A stretch of DNA of 64,000 bases from Brachycybe producta. Its lineage: Eukaryota > Arthropoda > Diplopoda > Playtdesmida > Andrognathidae. The DNA lies in NCBI GenBank assembly GCA_036925085.1, contig JAUPFP010000013.1, positions 1,489,001 to 1,553,000 on the forward strand, read 5' to 3'. A program made the translations under genes and the position numbers. The number at the start of each line of letters is the position of its first letter. Position 1 is the stretch's first letter. The notes under the pieces are model-generated. The model saw nothing but the letters and a program-made list of their open reading frames with translations, was not told the DNA's origin and made no database searches. Below are positions 51,501 through 64,000 of this stretch, in pieces.

Positions 51501-52395
51501 CCGTCGGCGGTGCCGCAGCATTGGCGTGAGTGGCCCCATTTCTCGCCATATGTTGGATGTCCCACGACTTACCCACTACTGCTTCGGCTCTCATGTCCGG
51601 CGTTAAGATGGGTTAGCCTTTATTTTTTAAGTATTATGTAACGTGCAGGGCAGCACTCAAATATACTGTGAATCCACGGATGTTTTTTGCAAAACCAAGT
51701 TATGGTTTTTTTCTATTTTTTTAAAGATAATTTTGAAAATAGCCTGCATGCTAATTTCCATAGACGATTAGAAACGATATATTCCTCTACTGTGACCCCA
51801 TGAAGCTTCTCTCTCTGCCAACAGATTCATACTTGAGGCAGCAGTAGCCAGTAGCTTTGTATTCAGCCACTCATAAGGGAAAAGGGGGGGTTCAACGATA
51901 ACTTCTGTAGCTACTACATTCAATATGTGGTATGTGGCTTTCGTTTCGCTACTTACTATCATGACCCTCACATGGAGGGACTGACAGGGCTCTAGGCTGT
52001 CGGCCTGGAAATAGGGGGCTGGCCAGCTACGTGAAATGAACTGAAGACAAAAAGCGACTTTATAAAATATTGACTTTTGTTTTGTTCATCCAACTAAAAT
52101 TAATTATTTTATTAGGCAAATATTACATTATCCTCTCATCATACCGACTATTTGTTTCGCCTTTGTGATTTATCGCCATTCATACTCTTATTTATGCCGA
52201 TGGATAACACTTTCCTGTTTTGATACATTTAAAAAGAAAATCAATCGCTTTTTGATTTAAATTTGACTTATTTTATCCTAAATCCTGTAGAGCATCATGC
52301 TGCCCTTAACCTTAGCACTAGGTCGGGGGCCCCCCACTGAAGATCCTGGCCTGGGAGCCCGCTTCAGGATGTGGGGGCCATGCTTACTACCGATA
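48600..52395. other. Mostly non-coding stretch
   Basis: Poly-G at 48611-48627; diverged family B segment at about 50630-50800 (AAAATTTGGAC, ACGTCAAGCGAACG); GC-richer block at 51400-51620 annotated separately. Nothing else recognised. Confidence 0.35.
51440..51608. repeat. GC-richer imperfect hairpin
   Basis: CACGAGAGCGG, GGATATTCAACATATGGTGG on the left are answered by CGCCATATGTTGGATGTCC and CGGCTCTCATG on the right. The middle (GTCGGCGGTGCCGCAGC) is the most GC-rich part of the window. Likely a decayed hairpin element; the open frame across it has no recognisable domain. Confidence 0.45.
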
Positions 52396-52403
52396 CTCGC
52401 TGC

Positions 52404-52552
52404 CAGGCCCGGACTGGCCCGGCCGGCTGACCGGCGATCGCCGGTCAATTGGGGGTCAAAAGAAAATGGGGGCCAAAAATAAATAAATTAAAAAAATGGG
52501 GCCAACACAATTTCATAGCCGGTGGGGCCAACCACTAGCCAGTCCGGCCCTG
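52404..52552. mobile_element. hAT MITE with perfect 8-bp duplication
   Basis: Termini CAGGCCCGGACTGGCC and GCCAGTCCGGCCCTG; flanks CTCGCTGC at 52396-52403 and 52553-52560 are identical. 149 bp, unusually GC-rich at the left end. Related in termini to the 41063 element (CAGGGCCGGA). Confidence 0.9.
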
Positions 52553-52594
52553 CTCGCTGCTTGCCAACCTTTAACAAGGGTGTGAGCAAGTGAC

Positions 52595-53426
52595 TAATGA
52601 TGGGCGATTTCGATCCGATATTTTGATATATCGATATTTTTTTTAATTATCGAGTATCGTTGATACTTTTTAAAATATCGAATATCGAAATTTTTAACTC
52701 AAGTTACTCAACTTTCTAACAGGCATCTGTAGACAGCTTCGGAATTTCTTTGGCTCCAACCTTTTATGAGCGTTATCAATTTCTAATTGGTTTGTTACTG
52801 GGTTTGATGTCACATGCCCAGCCTTTTTTAATTCTAATTGGTTGATATTTGGTCTGACACTCATAAAAGGGCGGAACCAAAGACATTCTGAAGCTGGTCT
52901 ACAGATGCCTGTACTTTCTACTTCGTCAATGACTCGTTAATATGCAGGTTATACTTGTTGAACGTCAACCACGTCATTTTAGAACTTTTGTTGACACCTC
53001 TAGCAAAGTATAGCTAGTAAATAGAAAAATGGAATATTAAATTATTAGTTATGAATTCAGACAGTTTCTGGAACGTGTGTGTGGCTCATTCTGTTCTAAT
53101 TTCTGTCTTAATTTTCGGTTTTTAATTAACCATATGTATAAACACTGTTTATAGATTTGGTTAATTATTCTTTTAGAAATTGTGGCATTTTTATAAGCAT
53201 AAATGTAAAATTGATGTAAATTAAAATAAAAGTGCTTTGTCAAATAGTTTATGCAATTTTATTAAACACAATGCAAAAATTATGCATTGGCTGTGAAACT
53301 AATGCAATCATTAGATGAAAGAAATTATTTTTTAAAAAATCAATACGATACTCGATATATCTATATTATGTATGAAAAAATCGAAATCGTCGATACCGAT
53401 ACACATACCGATATCGTCCATCACTA
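52595..53426. mobile_element. hAT MITE (host of nested insert)
   Basis: Left TAATGATGGGCGATTTCGAT, right complement of TAGTGATGGACGATATCGGT; interior rich in ATATCGATA motifs. Flanks CAAGTGAC (52587-52594) and AAAGTGAC (53427-53434) agree at seven of eight bases. Contains the family D insert 52719-52912. Confidence 0.85.
52719..52912. mobile_element. Hairpin MITE, family D, nested, perfect 8-bp duplication
   Basis: ACAGGCATCTGTAGACAGCT and the complement of its end, GCTGGTCTACAGATGCCTGT. Flanked by identical ACTTTCTA at 52711-52718 and 52913-52920. Its core (TTCTAATTGGTTTGTTACTG, AAAGGGCGGA) matches the 48044 copy. Confidence 0.9.
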
Positions 53427-53434
53427 AAAGTGAC

Positions 53435-56400
53435 AGATTTTTGCCAAAAATAAGACCAGTGATTCTGGAAGGGCAGCTTGAAATGTTTACATGAATAATA
53501 TTTTCTGGGACAAATCAGAAACCACGGTGCATAATTAGAATAAAGTTTTATTTTGAATAAGTTAGTAAGATTTACATATGTTTAGAAGATCTGTGTGTAT
53601 CCATTAACCAACATCTTTTCTCTTTATTTATAACTTTAAAATAAAAGTTATGAATAAAGAGAAATATTTGATAGGCCTATTTAAAAAAAGAAACTCCCAT
53701 ACAATTGTATGGGTTGTTCTCAGAACCAGCAGCAGGGGATAAGAAACAGATTTTTGCCATTCTACATATTCTTTCTTGAGTTTATTAAACAACCATAGTA
53801 ATGAAGAATGGTAGAAATCTGTTTTTCACGTTTGCTACTTGCTGCCGGGATTTTTATTTCGCATTTCCGCATGAGATCGTCTTATAAAATAATTTTTTTT
53901 TCCAAGTAAACTCCTAACTATTTTATTTGCATAATCTTTACCTGCGCACGCGTGGTTTCATAAACATATACCATTTGCTAAGTTTTATAAAAAATACAGG
54001 GTGATCTATTTGTTCATATATTACATTCGTAATGTTGAATTTCAAAGTTTGTCATTTTTTTTTTCTTCCAATAGATTAAATAATCTGTTGAAAAATTTAT
54101 TTAAACATTTTACGTAATTTATATCATTTGGAATCAATTGGAATAATTCGCGGAATTTAAATATTGCTGTAATTTTAAACAGATTTGCAGAGTAGGAGAT
54201 AATTAAATATGAGTTGTAATCTTGAAATAAAGTCTTGATTGAATGTTTTATTTTAATTTTTTTTTTAAAGTTTGATTTTCTTGATTTTGTTGTGGATGAT
54301 TTTTATTTTTCCTGCAGTTTGATTGACCCTGTTTACATTTTACACGTAAACAATTTTTTTTGTCTGAAACAATGATGTTAAGATAAAATAAGAAAAAATT
54401 GTTATAAAAACTATAATAATAGGTGATAAGTGACTGCTGATGATACGGATATTTTTTAAAAATGAACTTTTTATAACAGTTTTAAAAAAGGTATTTTTAA
54501 TGAAATCGTGAAAAAAAGTACACGGATTATTTTGATATTATTATTAAAGTTTAATTTAAAAGATTTGATTCATTTGGGAAGAAAAAAACGTCTTATCAAC
54601 AGAAAAACTTGTCTTGTTTGTAGTTTCTAAAATAATTTAAATTTTACGTTAATGTTTTTCTTAAAAAAAAAAAAAGTTTGTGCGCATAAAATGTAACCGT
54701 CTTAAATAAAGCTGAGTACAAACTTAATTAACTCTTTCTTGTAATTCTTTTAATTCTTTGATCGTCTTTCTCTTTTTTTTACTATTGGCTCATTTTTCCA
54801 TAATTGCAAAAGCATAATGATTTGAACAAATGTGGTATGTTCTCACGCCCAGGATTGACAAGTCAGAATCGACCGTCTATACCCAGCTTAAAATTAAATA
54901 AAAAAAAACGAAATGGTCTGAAATAAAGCTGGGTACAGAGGGTCAATTTTGGCATGTCAATCCATGGGTGTGGAAACGAATACATCTCACCAAATTGTAA
55001 TGCTTTGCAATGATGGAAAAAAAAATAGGTGCTGCCGTGTGCAGTCCGTGCAAAACTTCAAAAGAAAACCAATAGGATTGATAAGCCAAAATTGACCCAT
55101 CTGTACCCTGCTTAAAAATAAACATTACGATTTTCGGTTTATAAACAAGAATTATTTCTAAAACAAACTTCTCTTTCACTCAGTAATTTTGTAAGAAGAA
55201 TCCATCTGTCCCACGTTTAATATTTTGTTACAGCGACTTTAGAATGTCTTTACTAAATAATAAAATAATAAGAAGGCAATTTAGAGGTAACTTGAATGTT
55301 GCTCTTTTTTTTCCCCAGTTTCAAAATTTAATCCATACTGAGTGGTTTTTCGTGTTACAATTCAAAGTGGTTCATGCGATTGACTCGCATTATATTTTTT
55401 TTTGGTTAAAAATTATACAGCTAACCAGTCGAAATAAATTAGATTAGAAACAGTCTATGTACTTACTTTTTTATTAAACAAAAATCTAAAAAAATTTTTT
55501 TAGTGAAGTTTGTGGTTTCTTGAACATTTTGACGAGTTTCATGACGTCATTGTTGTAGAGAATATGTTATTTTTTTTGTTGGTTGGTTGGTTGGTTTGAA
55601 ATTATATTTACATGTATATGTGTTTATGTCAAGATGATAGGGTGGAGTAAGTAGGGGTTTGAAGGAGTAAGTAGGGGTAGAGTAAATAGGTTGTAATTTA
55701 GGCCCAAAGCAAAGTAAAAATAACTCGGGGCCTGATTATGGTGAATTTTTTTTTTCCCCCGTTAATATTTCATCATGTGCATCAAAAAAAATGGTCTTGT
55801 TTTTTTCTGAATGCCGTCAAGGTGAAAAATTAGTCATTCTGAAAATTCACTAGTTGGAGTAAATTCCGACATTGATTTAGCGTTGTCGTGGTTGAGCTAG
55901 ACACTTTGCAGAATACCTATATTATGCAACCATTCTACAGAGTAGTCACAAATCTCTGTGAAGTATTTTATCCTTGCAGAGTATTTTTTATTAATTGTAA
56001 TTGATGCAAAAATGTTCCGTGTGAAGCGGTTCTATCACACGCCATGAAGTAATGTTGCAGCAAACTGCTCTTACAGTTACTTCATCGCATGCCCTCCCCC
56101 CCCCCCCCCCAAAGTCTTAACTTTTTTTTATGTTTTTTTTCACATGAAAAACGTTTGAAATGATCATTTATTATTTTATTTTACAATTTTCGTTATGTCC
56201 AATCATGTAAGAAACGCTCCCAATATTATTATTTGAAAAAAAAAAAAAAAAATTCAGAAAAGGTGTCGTCGAATATAACATTTTTCAATTGAGAAGCGCA
56301 TCCATCACAAACGAGAAAATTTGAACGCAAAAGGGGTTTTATGATGGATCTAATGTATAAAAAGTATGGACCCGAAATGTTTTTTGATGTGTGTTTAAAT

Positions 56401-56799
56401 GGTTTGGAAGATTTGTCTTTTGACACAATGATATATCATCTTTATTTTCTTTCTATAATGGGGGGCTATCAAAACTGAAAAGAAATAACGTTTTTCTGGA
56501 GGTTTTTTGACGATGTTAACACAAGTGCGTTACGTGACTTGTGTGTGTGTTGAATTTTGTGACTCGTGAGCAACTGACTGTTTGAACCGAATGAATATTC
56601 TACTTTAAAAAAAAAAAAATGTTTCCTGACGGTTATTAATTGTCTTGTGTGGGTGTGTTGATTAATTTGTTAGAGACGTGTCTGTCTGATGAGTTTAGCA
56701 TCATCGTGTACATAATTTAATTATGTTTTGCAAACGAATTTTTTTTTAAATATTTTTTGTTTAGATTATTACAGAATGTTGATAATAAAAGTAGACTTA
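53435..56799. other. Non-coding stretch
   Basis: AT-rich. Around 53735-53845 an imperfect inverted repeat (ACAGATTTTTGCCATTCT / AGAATGGTAGAAATCTG). Near 54870-55120 GGGTACAGA/TCTGTACCC-type motifs bracket AAAATTGACC, suggesting another decayed MITE. Poly-C at 56095-56111. Confidence 0.35.
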
Positions 56800-57112
56800 C
56801 ACCTTGTACACAACACATGAGTTAAATGAATTCAAATTAAATGTGTTTAGGTGAATTATACGGAATCCAGTTAAGGACACATTAACCAAAAAAAAAATTG
56901 ACTTTATTATTATTTTAAAATTGAAATACTAAATCAATATTTTAATGTCAATAGTTTATCTGATTATATTTAAGTATTAATCTCAATATTTTCAGATTAT
57001 TAATTGAATAAATTGAACTCGACACATTGTTTGTTTGCCCTTCACAGGGCTCTGTAGAACACGTTTATTATTTAAATGCATTTAAATTATCAGGTGTGTG
57101 TACTAGGTATTA
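56800..57112 (+). mobile_element. Family A MITE, copy 5
   Basis: Left CACCTTGTACACAACACATG, right GGTGTGTGTACTAGGTATTA. Full length and about 45 kb from the other four copies. Confidence 0.8.
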
Positions 57113-58010
57113 CGCTTTTTGCAAATCAAATAAGACTGCGCACTGCACTGTTTCCCAATTTTATTGGATTATGGAACCCTTTTTTTAATCTTTAACCCCA
57201 ATAATAAACTTTTACATAATACTGTAACATTCCGTCATCTGCACGGCCCTCAAACACACTTCGAGTTGTCATGTGAACGTGTCCAATGGAAATGTTAATA
57301 CTTGAGTCTTTCTTTCGATTTGTAAAGGTTGTGTTGATTACTCAAGTATCAGGGACACTAGAATCAATACCTCCGGAGTCCAGAGGTAAAAAGGGAAACT
57401 GGTGTACAAACTTAGGGATTAGGTCGTCCTCCAAAGTGGTCTGTTTAGTTTGTATGGGGCTGGTGGTGGTTGAAAAGTCCCACTTCCCAAAAATAATCTA
57501 AGTCCACACATTTGATTTATAATACATGTACAATATCGTTTAAACTACATCTGGAGTGGGAAAAAAATGTCAGAAAAAGTAGATATGGATAAAAAATAAT
57601 AGGCACGTATAATCTTAATAATATGATAATTTAAGAGTATCATATTCACTTTTAATTAATGATACTAAAAAAAAATCGCATAAAACCTATTTTGTGTCTC
57701 ATTTAATTTTTTAGTTGTGTTGAAAATGTCTGAAAATGGGGGACATGCTGTAACTATACTTAAATTTAAATTTAAATTATTTTAGGAAACTATTAGAATT
57801 AGACATTTTTTACAGTGTGAAATTTAATTTTTTTTTTTTCTGGCGGGGGAACCCTTACTTTCTCTTCGCGGGAGGGAGGGGTTCTCGTGAAGGGAACCTG
57901 GGAAGTTGGGATTGTGGGAATTTGGGAAACACTGACGTAGAGGTTTACGGTGTTGTAAGTGGCGTTGACTGACCTATTCACAAACTATGAATGGATAAGA
58001 TACAAGAGAC

Positions 58011-58091
58011 ATGCCTAAAATGAATCCTTGTTTTGTGGATGTTTGCGAGAATCTTAGTGGGTCACTTTTTTTGGTTAGCAGAAATGGCGAT
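58011..58091 (+). CDS. Weak candidate first coding exon
   Basis: Twenty-seven codons from an ATG with an in-frame TAA 15 nt upstream to a GTGAGT donor at 58092, phase 0. Peptide MPKMNPCFVDVCENLSGSLF followed by LVSRNGD. If unspliced, the frame ends six codons later. The donor and codon mix are suggestive, but the phase differs from the three exons at 7.7-23.1 kb, and no family is recognised. Confidence 0.22.
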
Positions 58092-59017
58092 GTGAGTGGG
58101 GGGATGAAATAAAAGTACGGGTCATGGCGCCCGACGTATATGCTCAAAACTTCTGGAATTGCCCTACAACTCGCAAAAGGGCTTCTAACCAGTCAGTTTG
58201 ATTGCAAATACTAAAGTTGTTTATTAAATTTAGTTATTGCGATCATCGGACATCATTTTTTTTAAAAATCACAGTTTGACATAAGAATGTATTAAAAAAT
58301 CACATAAAAATAATTTCATGATGAAATGGAATTTTTTAATGCAGTTTTTAAAAATCTTTTTTTTTTATCAACTTCGAATGTCTGTTTTTGAAATGTTAAA
58401 TATTTATGAGCAGTAGGCGTATACCAATCCGTCACCGTATTGACCAAATTGGTAGATTTTTTTTTTTTAGAATTTTAAGATATTAAAAGTCTCAACCAAT
58501 AGGATTGTTAACTTCAACCGCCATTTTTGAAAACGGTGTCTGATTTTTTTTTTTCGATTTTTGCAATATAATTCTAGAATTATCATACAAGATACACAAT
58601 TCATTATCAACTAAGAAGTTGCAGATTATTCTTTAACTTTTACTGTAAATTCTTTACATACTGTAATAATAGAGAGAGATAACTGAGGAAGAATAATGGC
58701 AACAAATGTGTCAATTCGTTTCATGTTGATTAAAAATCACCAAAAAAAGTTATATAAATTCCTTAATATGCTCGTATTATTTTTTTATAATATTTTGTGA
58801 TATTTGTTTCAAGTCTACATTATTGTACTTGTTATTTCTGTTAATGAGAAACTACGGAGAAATCCGTCATCTTGAAAAATTGCATAATTATTTTGATTCC
58901 TTTTAATTATAAAATCAATTCTGTTCAGCAGTATGATAGCCTATTTTTCTTTAAAAAAAATTTAATTGGCCAATCAACTACTTTCTAAGAGGCAACAAAC
59001 GGATCATCATCATCATC

Positions 59018-59092
59018 ATCATAAATACTTGACATTGAATGATTAGTTGATTACTAATCAATGTAATCATTCAATGTCAGGTATTTATGATA
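59018..59092. repeat. Short hairpin repeat
   Basis: ATAAATACTTGACATTGAAT and its complement ATTCAATGTCAGGTATTTAT around a GATTAGTTGATTACTAATC palindromic centre. Next to a (CAT)n run. Confidence 0.7.
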
Positions 59093-62000
59093 GGGTCCCC
59101 ATGCGAGGCATCTTATTAACTTTATTACTGATTTAGTAAATCGATGAATAAACGGTTCTTATTTCTTAGTAATATGTGTTTTTCTATTTAATGAAACCAA
59201 CAAAACACACAACATCCTTGTAAGCTCGTATATATTTAATGAATGCTAGAAATTTATTAGAAATTTAATTTTAGTTTTATTGGTTCTGAAAATGAAATTT
59301 GGCAGCTCTATAGCTGTTGCTTGCCGCCGTTCTTGGAAAAGTGATTAGAATGTGTCATGAAATGAAATGTGTCATGTCTTTTCTGACGATGCAAAGTTTG
59401 TTTTTTGGTCAAAATATGGTGGCTAATATAATCCATTTATTCATTTGGCATATTTCCAACTTATTGTTTTCATATAATATCCATTGTTAAATGTTTGATA
59501 GGTGGGCCTATCTATTCCACCTGCTATTTTATTCTATTGCATATTTTATGAGACATATTCTCATCCCATTTTAGATCTTACATGTGGTGGTGGTGCGTTT
59601 ACATGTGTAATAAGTCTATCATAATGTTTATTGAAAATGGATATTGATGGGGGGACCATTGAGTCATCTGAAAAGTGATTATTATATTTGTAATATGATT
59701 TTATCACGAAAAATATGGGCTGATTAATTGATGGAAGTGCCGCATTAGATAATGTCTTAAAATGGACGAATGCTACATAATAGAACTGAGAGAGTGGGCT
59801 GGGTTTGGAGAGAGAGAGAGAGAGTACACATGCTTGCTTCCTTTCTTGAGAAAATATAATTGAATATGTCGATCTTCAGTTGTGAAGGTTGGGAAGTTAA
59901 GAATGTGTATGTTGATGTCATTTTTTTTCACTATTGTACCTTTTTATGTAAGGGCTTTTTGTGATTTTTTTTTAAAAATTATTTTTGCTGTCGAATTTGA
60001 CAACCAAAAGTGGTTTGTATGACAGGGCTCTGAATTGTACATGTACTTAACAATTTTTATGTTGTCATTCTTTTCAGATAATTATTAAAAAAAAATCAAT
60101 ATTAAGGGAAGAATATGAAAAATAAACATATTGCCGCCACTACTGTGTATTTTAAAAACTAACGTTTTTTTTAAACATCGTATCTCTGGGCTCAATAGAA
60201 AAACGATGCTAGCGCTCTTTGTGGAGATATTTCAAAGTTATTTTGCCATGTAGCCTCTTAATCAAGGACATTCATATACAGCTGTATAATGATGCTGTAA
60301 TTGAACTTACTGTATATTCAAATGAGGTAATTGGTATTGCAGGGAATAAATGTTTATTTTGACAATGCATTTTTGTATGCTGCTTTTGGACTAAATGGTC
60401 TCTTTGCCACTGGTCCTCTGAACTGCTTGCAGAGTAATTATTCAAATTCAAAATCTATAGGCGCAACACAATAACCAAATGCTGGTAACACCTCAACCTT
60501 GAAGACTTGTTCTTCTATTGGTAGGTTGTTGGTTTTCTGCTATGTACAACACAGATAAGTTGCAAGTGGTGTTTTGTGGCATATTGTACTACAATTTCAC
60601 AAGAAATCGTTGAGAGTAGTTTGAATCCACTTTTAGGCTTTTAGTGCACATCATGCATAACACTTGTGCATTCCGTCCATACTACTGGCCCATATAGTCT
60701 TATATAAAACACACAAAAGTGAGAAATTTCAAATTATTTAGTGTGGTGTGGTGCACTTTTCCATTTTTAGGTAATGTAGATAAAAAGTTGTAACCAATTG
60801 AGAGCATCTGTTGTCATATAGTGGTGGTTGGTCAATATTTCATATGAAGTTTATAGGAGATACCAGATGTCTTTGACGGGTTCTATGTTTTTCTAAGCTT
60901 CTTTTTCTCGCTTTTTCTCTTTCTCTCGAATTGTAGATTCTTTTCTCACTTGACAGTTACTCTTTTTTTTTCGACATTACTTAGAAATAGGATCCTGCAC
61001 ATTTTTTTCTTTCTTTTCTAAACTTGAAATGTTATGATTGACTTTTCTCATTTGAAGTTTAGCACACATAAAATATATATAATACTAATAATAATCATAA
61101 TAATAATTCATAATACAGATATAATATTTATTCTTGTGTCATATTTCTGTAGGAAAAAGAAATATTGATATAACACTTGTACATTTTCAATATGTTGTAT
61201 TTTGTTTTGTGTTTCTTTTAAAAGTGAGAGTACGTTTATTTTATAGATTACATTTAAGGTTGAAAAGAATTTTTTTTTTGCTTTAGTTGATTTTTTTTAT
61301 TAAAAAAAATATTTTGAGGATTTCAGATTTTTCTATTTTTTTTTTTTCGTTTCTATTTTACAGCTAAAAATCCCATTAACTGGCTATCTTGAAATATAAT
61401 AAGAAAACATCTTAGTAAACCTCACAATTGTTGTGAATTGCTGTCAGCCATTTACTGTTATGTATGGTAGCAGTCAAAGTGGAGAAAAAATTACTCATTC
61501 CGCAAATTTACTAGTCAATTTTTAAAAAGCACCAATTCGAAAATATATCTCCATGTCGACTAGAATTGTAGACAATATTAACAAACGCCTATGCAAACCC
61601 AATGAAGCTTGTTGATAAATGCATTCTGCAAATTGTCCATACCACTGGTCTTTTTTTTAAAAAGTGGGGTGCGCGATATGGCCCATGGGGATGTGTGAGA
61701 TTAGCAAACAAATTTTTTCTGTATTTATTCAGTTTTATTGATAATTGTGCGAGTAGTTTACGAGAAAAAAACAAAAGAAACTTGCCAATGCTTTGAGTGT
61801 TCCATAGACTTCCATTTTAAAATCTCGTGTGTACGAGAGAGTGCGCTTGACAGGAAAATGGCGACTGTTAATTATTTATTCCGGGGGTGCGAGCTCCTTT
61901 TTTTATTATTAAGTATGGGGTGCACGACTCTTTAAAAGTTTTAACAATACTGGTCTGTACAACTCATGTCATTGGGTCCGTTCAGTTTCTAAGCGCTTTT

Positions 62001-63400
62001 GAATTGATTTGAGGAGCTTGCTATGTATGAGGTACCGTTCATGTCAAAAATGAAATTCTTTATATAAAACATTTGGTTTATTTTTGACATTTTACACATA
62101 TCAATCTTCTCGAGCAGCTTAAAAAAAATACTTGAAAACTGAAATCATCTAATGTGCAGATTTGCTACCGAATTGGTGGTGTTGTAAAAATGACTAGTAC
62201 ATTTGTAGATGGACTGATTTTTCACTTTGACTTTTAAAATATATACTTATGTTGTATTGAATTCGAGGAAGGAAGAAGAAGAGGAGGAAAAAAGACAGAT
62301 TATTGAACTGTGTATTTATTTTGTCTCGATGATAGTAATGTGTTTTTCTTTGAAATCATTTCTTATATATTACTATATGATGTATATAGAGGCTAATATA
62401 TATATATATATATATATATTGTGAAAAAGTATTTCTTTGAAATTGTATTTAATCTTTTATTCCCCCCTATTTTCCGTATTACTTGGCTGTACAATTTGTA
62501 TTCAATTCACTTAAATTTGTTAGATAGAAAACTGACCGTTTTTATTTATTGAATGAAATTTATTCTTAACAAGTAATTTATGTGTGGGTGTTGTTGACCT
62601 TGTTGACCATTCAGGAGAGAATTATTGATGGAATTGTTCTGGAGGTTTTTTTCCATGTCACGAAAGTTTTTTTATATATATAGTTGGATTTATTTACAAT
62701 TGCATCTTCTGTCCAGTCACATCTCTCTAAACGTCATGTATAAATCGGTCACCAGTATTAGCATAAATTGGGAGTTGTGGTTTTTTTTTGTAGACAATGT
62801 TGACATAATATAACATGGATGTGGTAAATCTCAGTAACCTGTTAACTTTTTTTTATTGTGATGAAAATGGTGGGGCTAATCTATTTGATAGTTAGGTTAT
62901 TATTAATCATCTTTGGAATTAATCGAACATGTTTATTTATATTTGCAAATGGAAAATTTTTATACAGGTTGTATTTATGTGAAGGTTGACACACACATCA
63001 AGTGTGTTTGTTAGTATTTAAGTGAAAGCTTTGTAATGAAAGGAAATGGTACAGGTATTAAGAGCGTAGACAGTAGGCACTCCAGTGGGCACGGTGCTGC
63101 AGGACGCCATAGACACAATGTTAACTGAAATTTGATGTTTCCAAAAACTTGGGCTCGATTCTAACAAAAAAAAATCTCACTTTTTAACAATAATTGAAGT
63201 TGCAATCGATTCTTAAATTTTGTGGGACTAGGCTTTAAAGATTTTTTTGGTTGCAATATTTAAAGGTTTTTTTTATTATTTTACACCCTTTTGAATTGTG
63301 CTAATTTGCTTGACCCATGTTAAAGCCACTTAAAGGTCATTGACTTAAAAAAAAGTCCATTATGCTATAACAACCTGCCCGTTCTTTGGGAATATCTTTC

Positions 63401-63430
63401 ACACACACACATACACACACACACACACGC
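63401..63430. repeat. (CA)n microsatellite
   Basis: About 14 CA units with one TA interruption. A comparable (GT)n run is at 47709-47731. Confidence 0.85.
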
Positions 63431-64000
63431 CGATCTTTTTCAAAATAACAATCATTTTGGATTGGGAATTAGTTCTCTTGCCATATGGATTTTTCTAGCT
63501 GATTGAAAGTGTACTGAGTAGAATTGAATATCTACTGATGAAACGTTAAAATCACCCCTATATAAATTTATAATAATATTTTTAGTTTAATAATAAAATA
63601 ATTATTTGTTGATTCTCATTTAAAATTATCTCATTTAAAACGATTTTTTAAGAATATGTTAAAAACCAATTCTAGATTAAAACAATTTTTTTCATTTTAA
63701 AATTTATATAACGAACTGGCTTACGTTTTAAATGCAATTACGTTCATCTTCAGAGCCTAAACATAAAGATTCATATACATTTTTGCAGACATTGTAATTA
63801 CAACAAGCCATCTGTCCAATTTGAGATTACATTCTGATATAAACTAGACTTTTTCTGTTTTAAGTTAATTTCATATAATGAATAACCAGAAGAATTGATT
63901 GATTTAAATATTTAAATATACATAATTGTATATATTAGTAAAACTGGTTTAAATTTTAAAAACTTGAGTTAAAAACCAGAGTTAAAAACGTTTTTTTTTT

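Larger units (their letters stand above)
57113..64000. other. Non-coding stretch to window end
   Basis: AT-rich with one weak exon candidate (58011-58091), a hairpin at 59018-59092, (GA)n near 59808, (TA)n at 62395-62420 and (CA)n at 63401-63430. No domain recognised on either strand. Confidence 0.35.

Noticed and set aside
57286..57501. 71-codon frame with a plausible acceptor at 57328 and donor at 57384
   Set aside because: No matching phase with neighbouring candidates, no domain, and codon patterns are unremarkable. Too weak to list.

Overview
The window is strongly AT-rich animal DNA. It has spliced genes with GT-AG introns, long homopolymer and microsatellite tracts, and many short non-autonomous DNA transposons. 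Nothing bacterial or viral is visible. The small Maf protein has an invertebrate-type sequence (two extra residues before its RGL motif and a tail reading FAIQHNIP), so an invertebrate, probably marine, is the best guess. The phylum cannot be settled from this sequence.

Positions 1-4.7 kb hold the only two genes that can be named, arranged head to head. On the minus strand is a small Maf bZIP transcription factor (18-codon first exon at 1666-1613, bZIP exon at 343-1 running off the window edge). On the plus strand is a complete seven-exon mitochondrial enoyl-CoA delta isomerase (ECI1), 2302-4487, 298 codons. About 635 bp separate the two start codons. This gap carries a TATA box, a CRE, an E2F-like site and a Maf-recognition-like site, so it is probably a shared promoter region.

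From about 7.7 kb to 23.1 kb, three unrecognised candidate exons lie on the plus strand: 7765-7883, 10832-11044 and 23001-23122. Two look like alternative first coding exons, each with an upstream in-frame stop. All three end at a GT donor in the same phase, as expected if they feed one common downstream exon of a large gene extending beyond the window. A further weak first-exon candidate is at 58011-58091, in another phase.

The remaining sequence, especially 12-64 kb, is intron or intergenic DNA. Its structure comes mostly from miniature transposons. These include a five-copy ~300 bp family (A), a partner family (B) into which A has inserted, a three-copy hAT-like family (C), near-perfect hairpin elements with 8-bp target-site duplications, and a nested pair at 52.6-53.4 kb in which both the host element and the insert keep their duplications. 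No transposase gene, rRNA, tRNA or CRISPR array was found. Coordinates of repeats without target duplications are approximate to about 5-20 bp.
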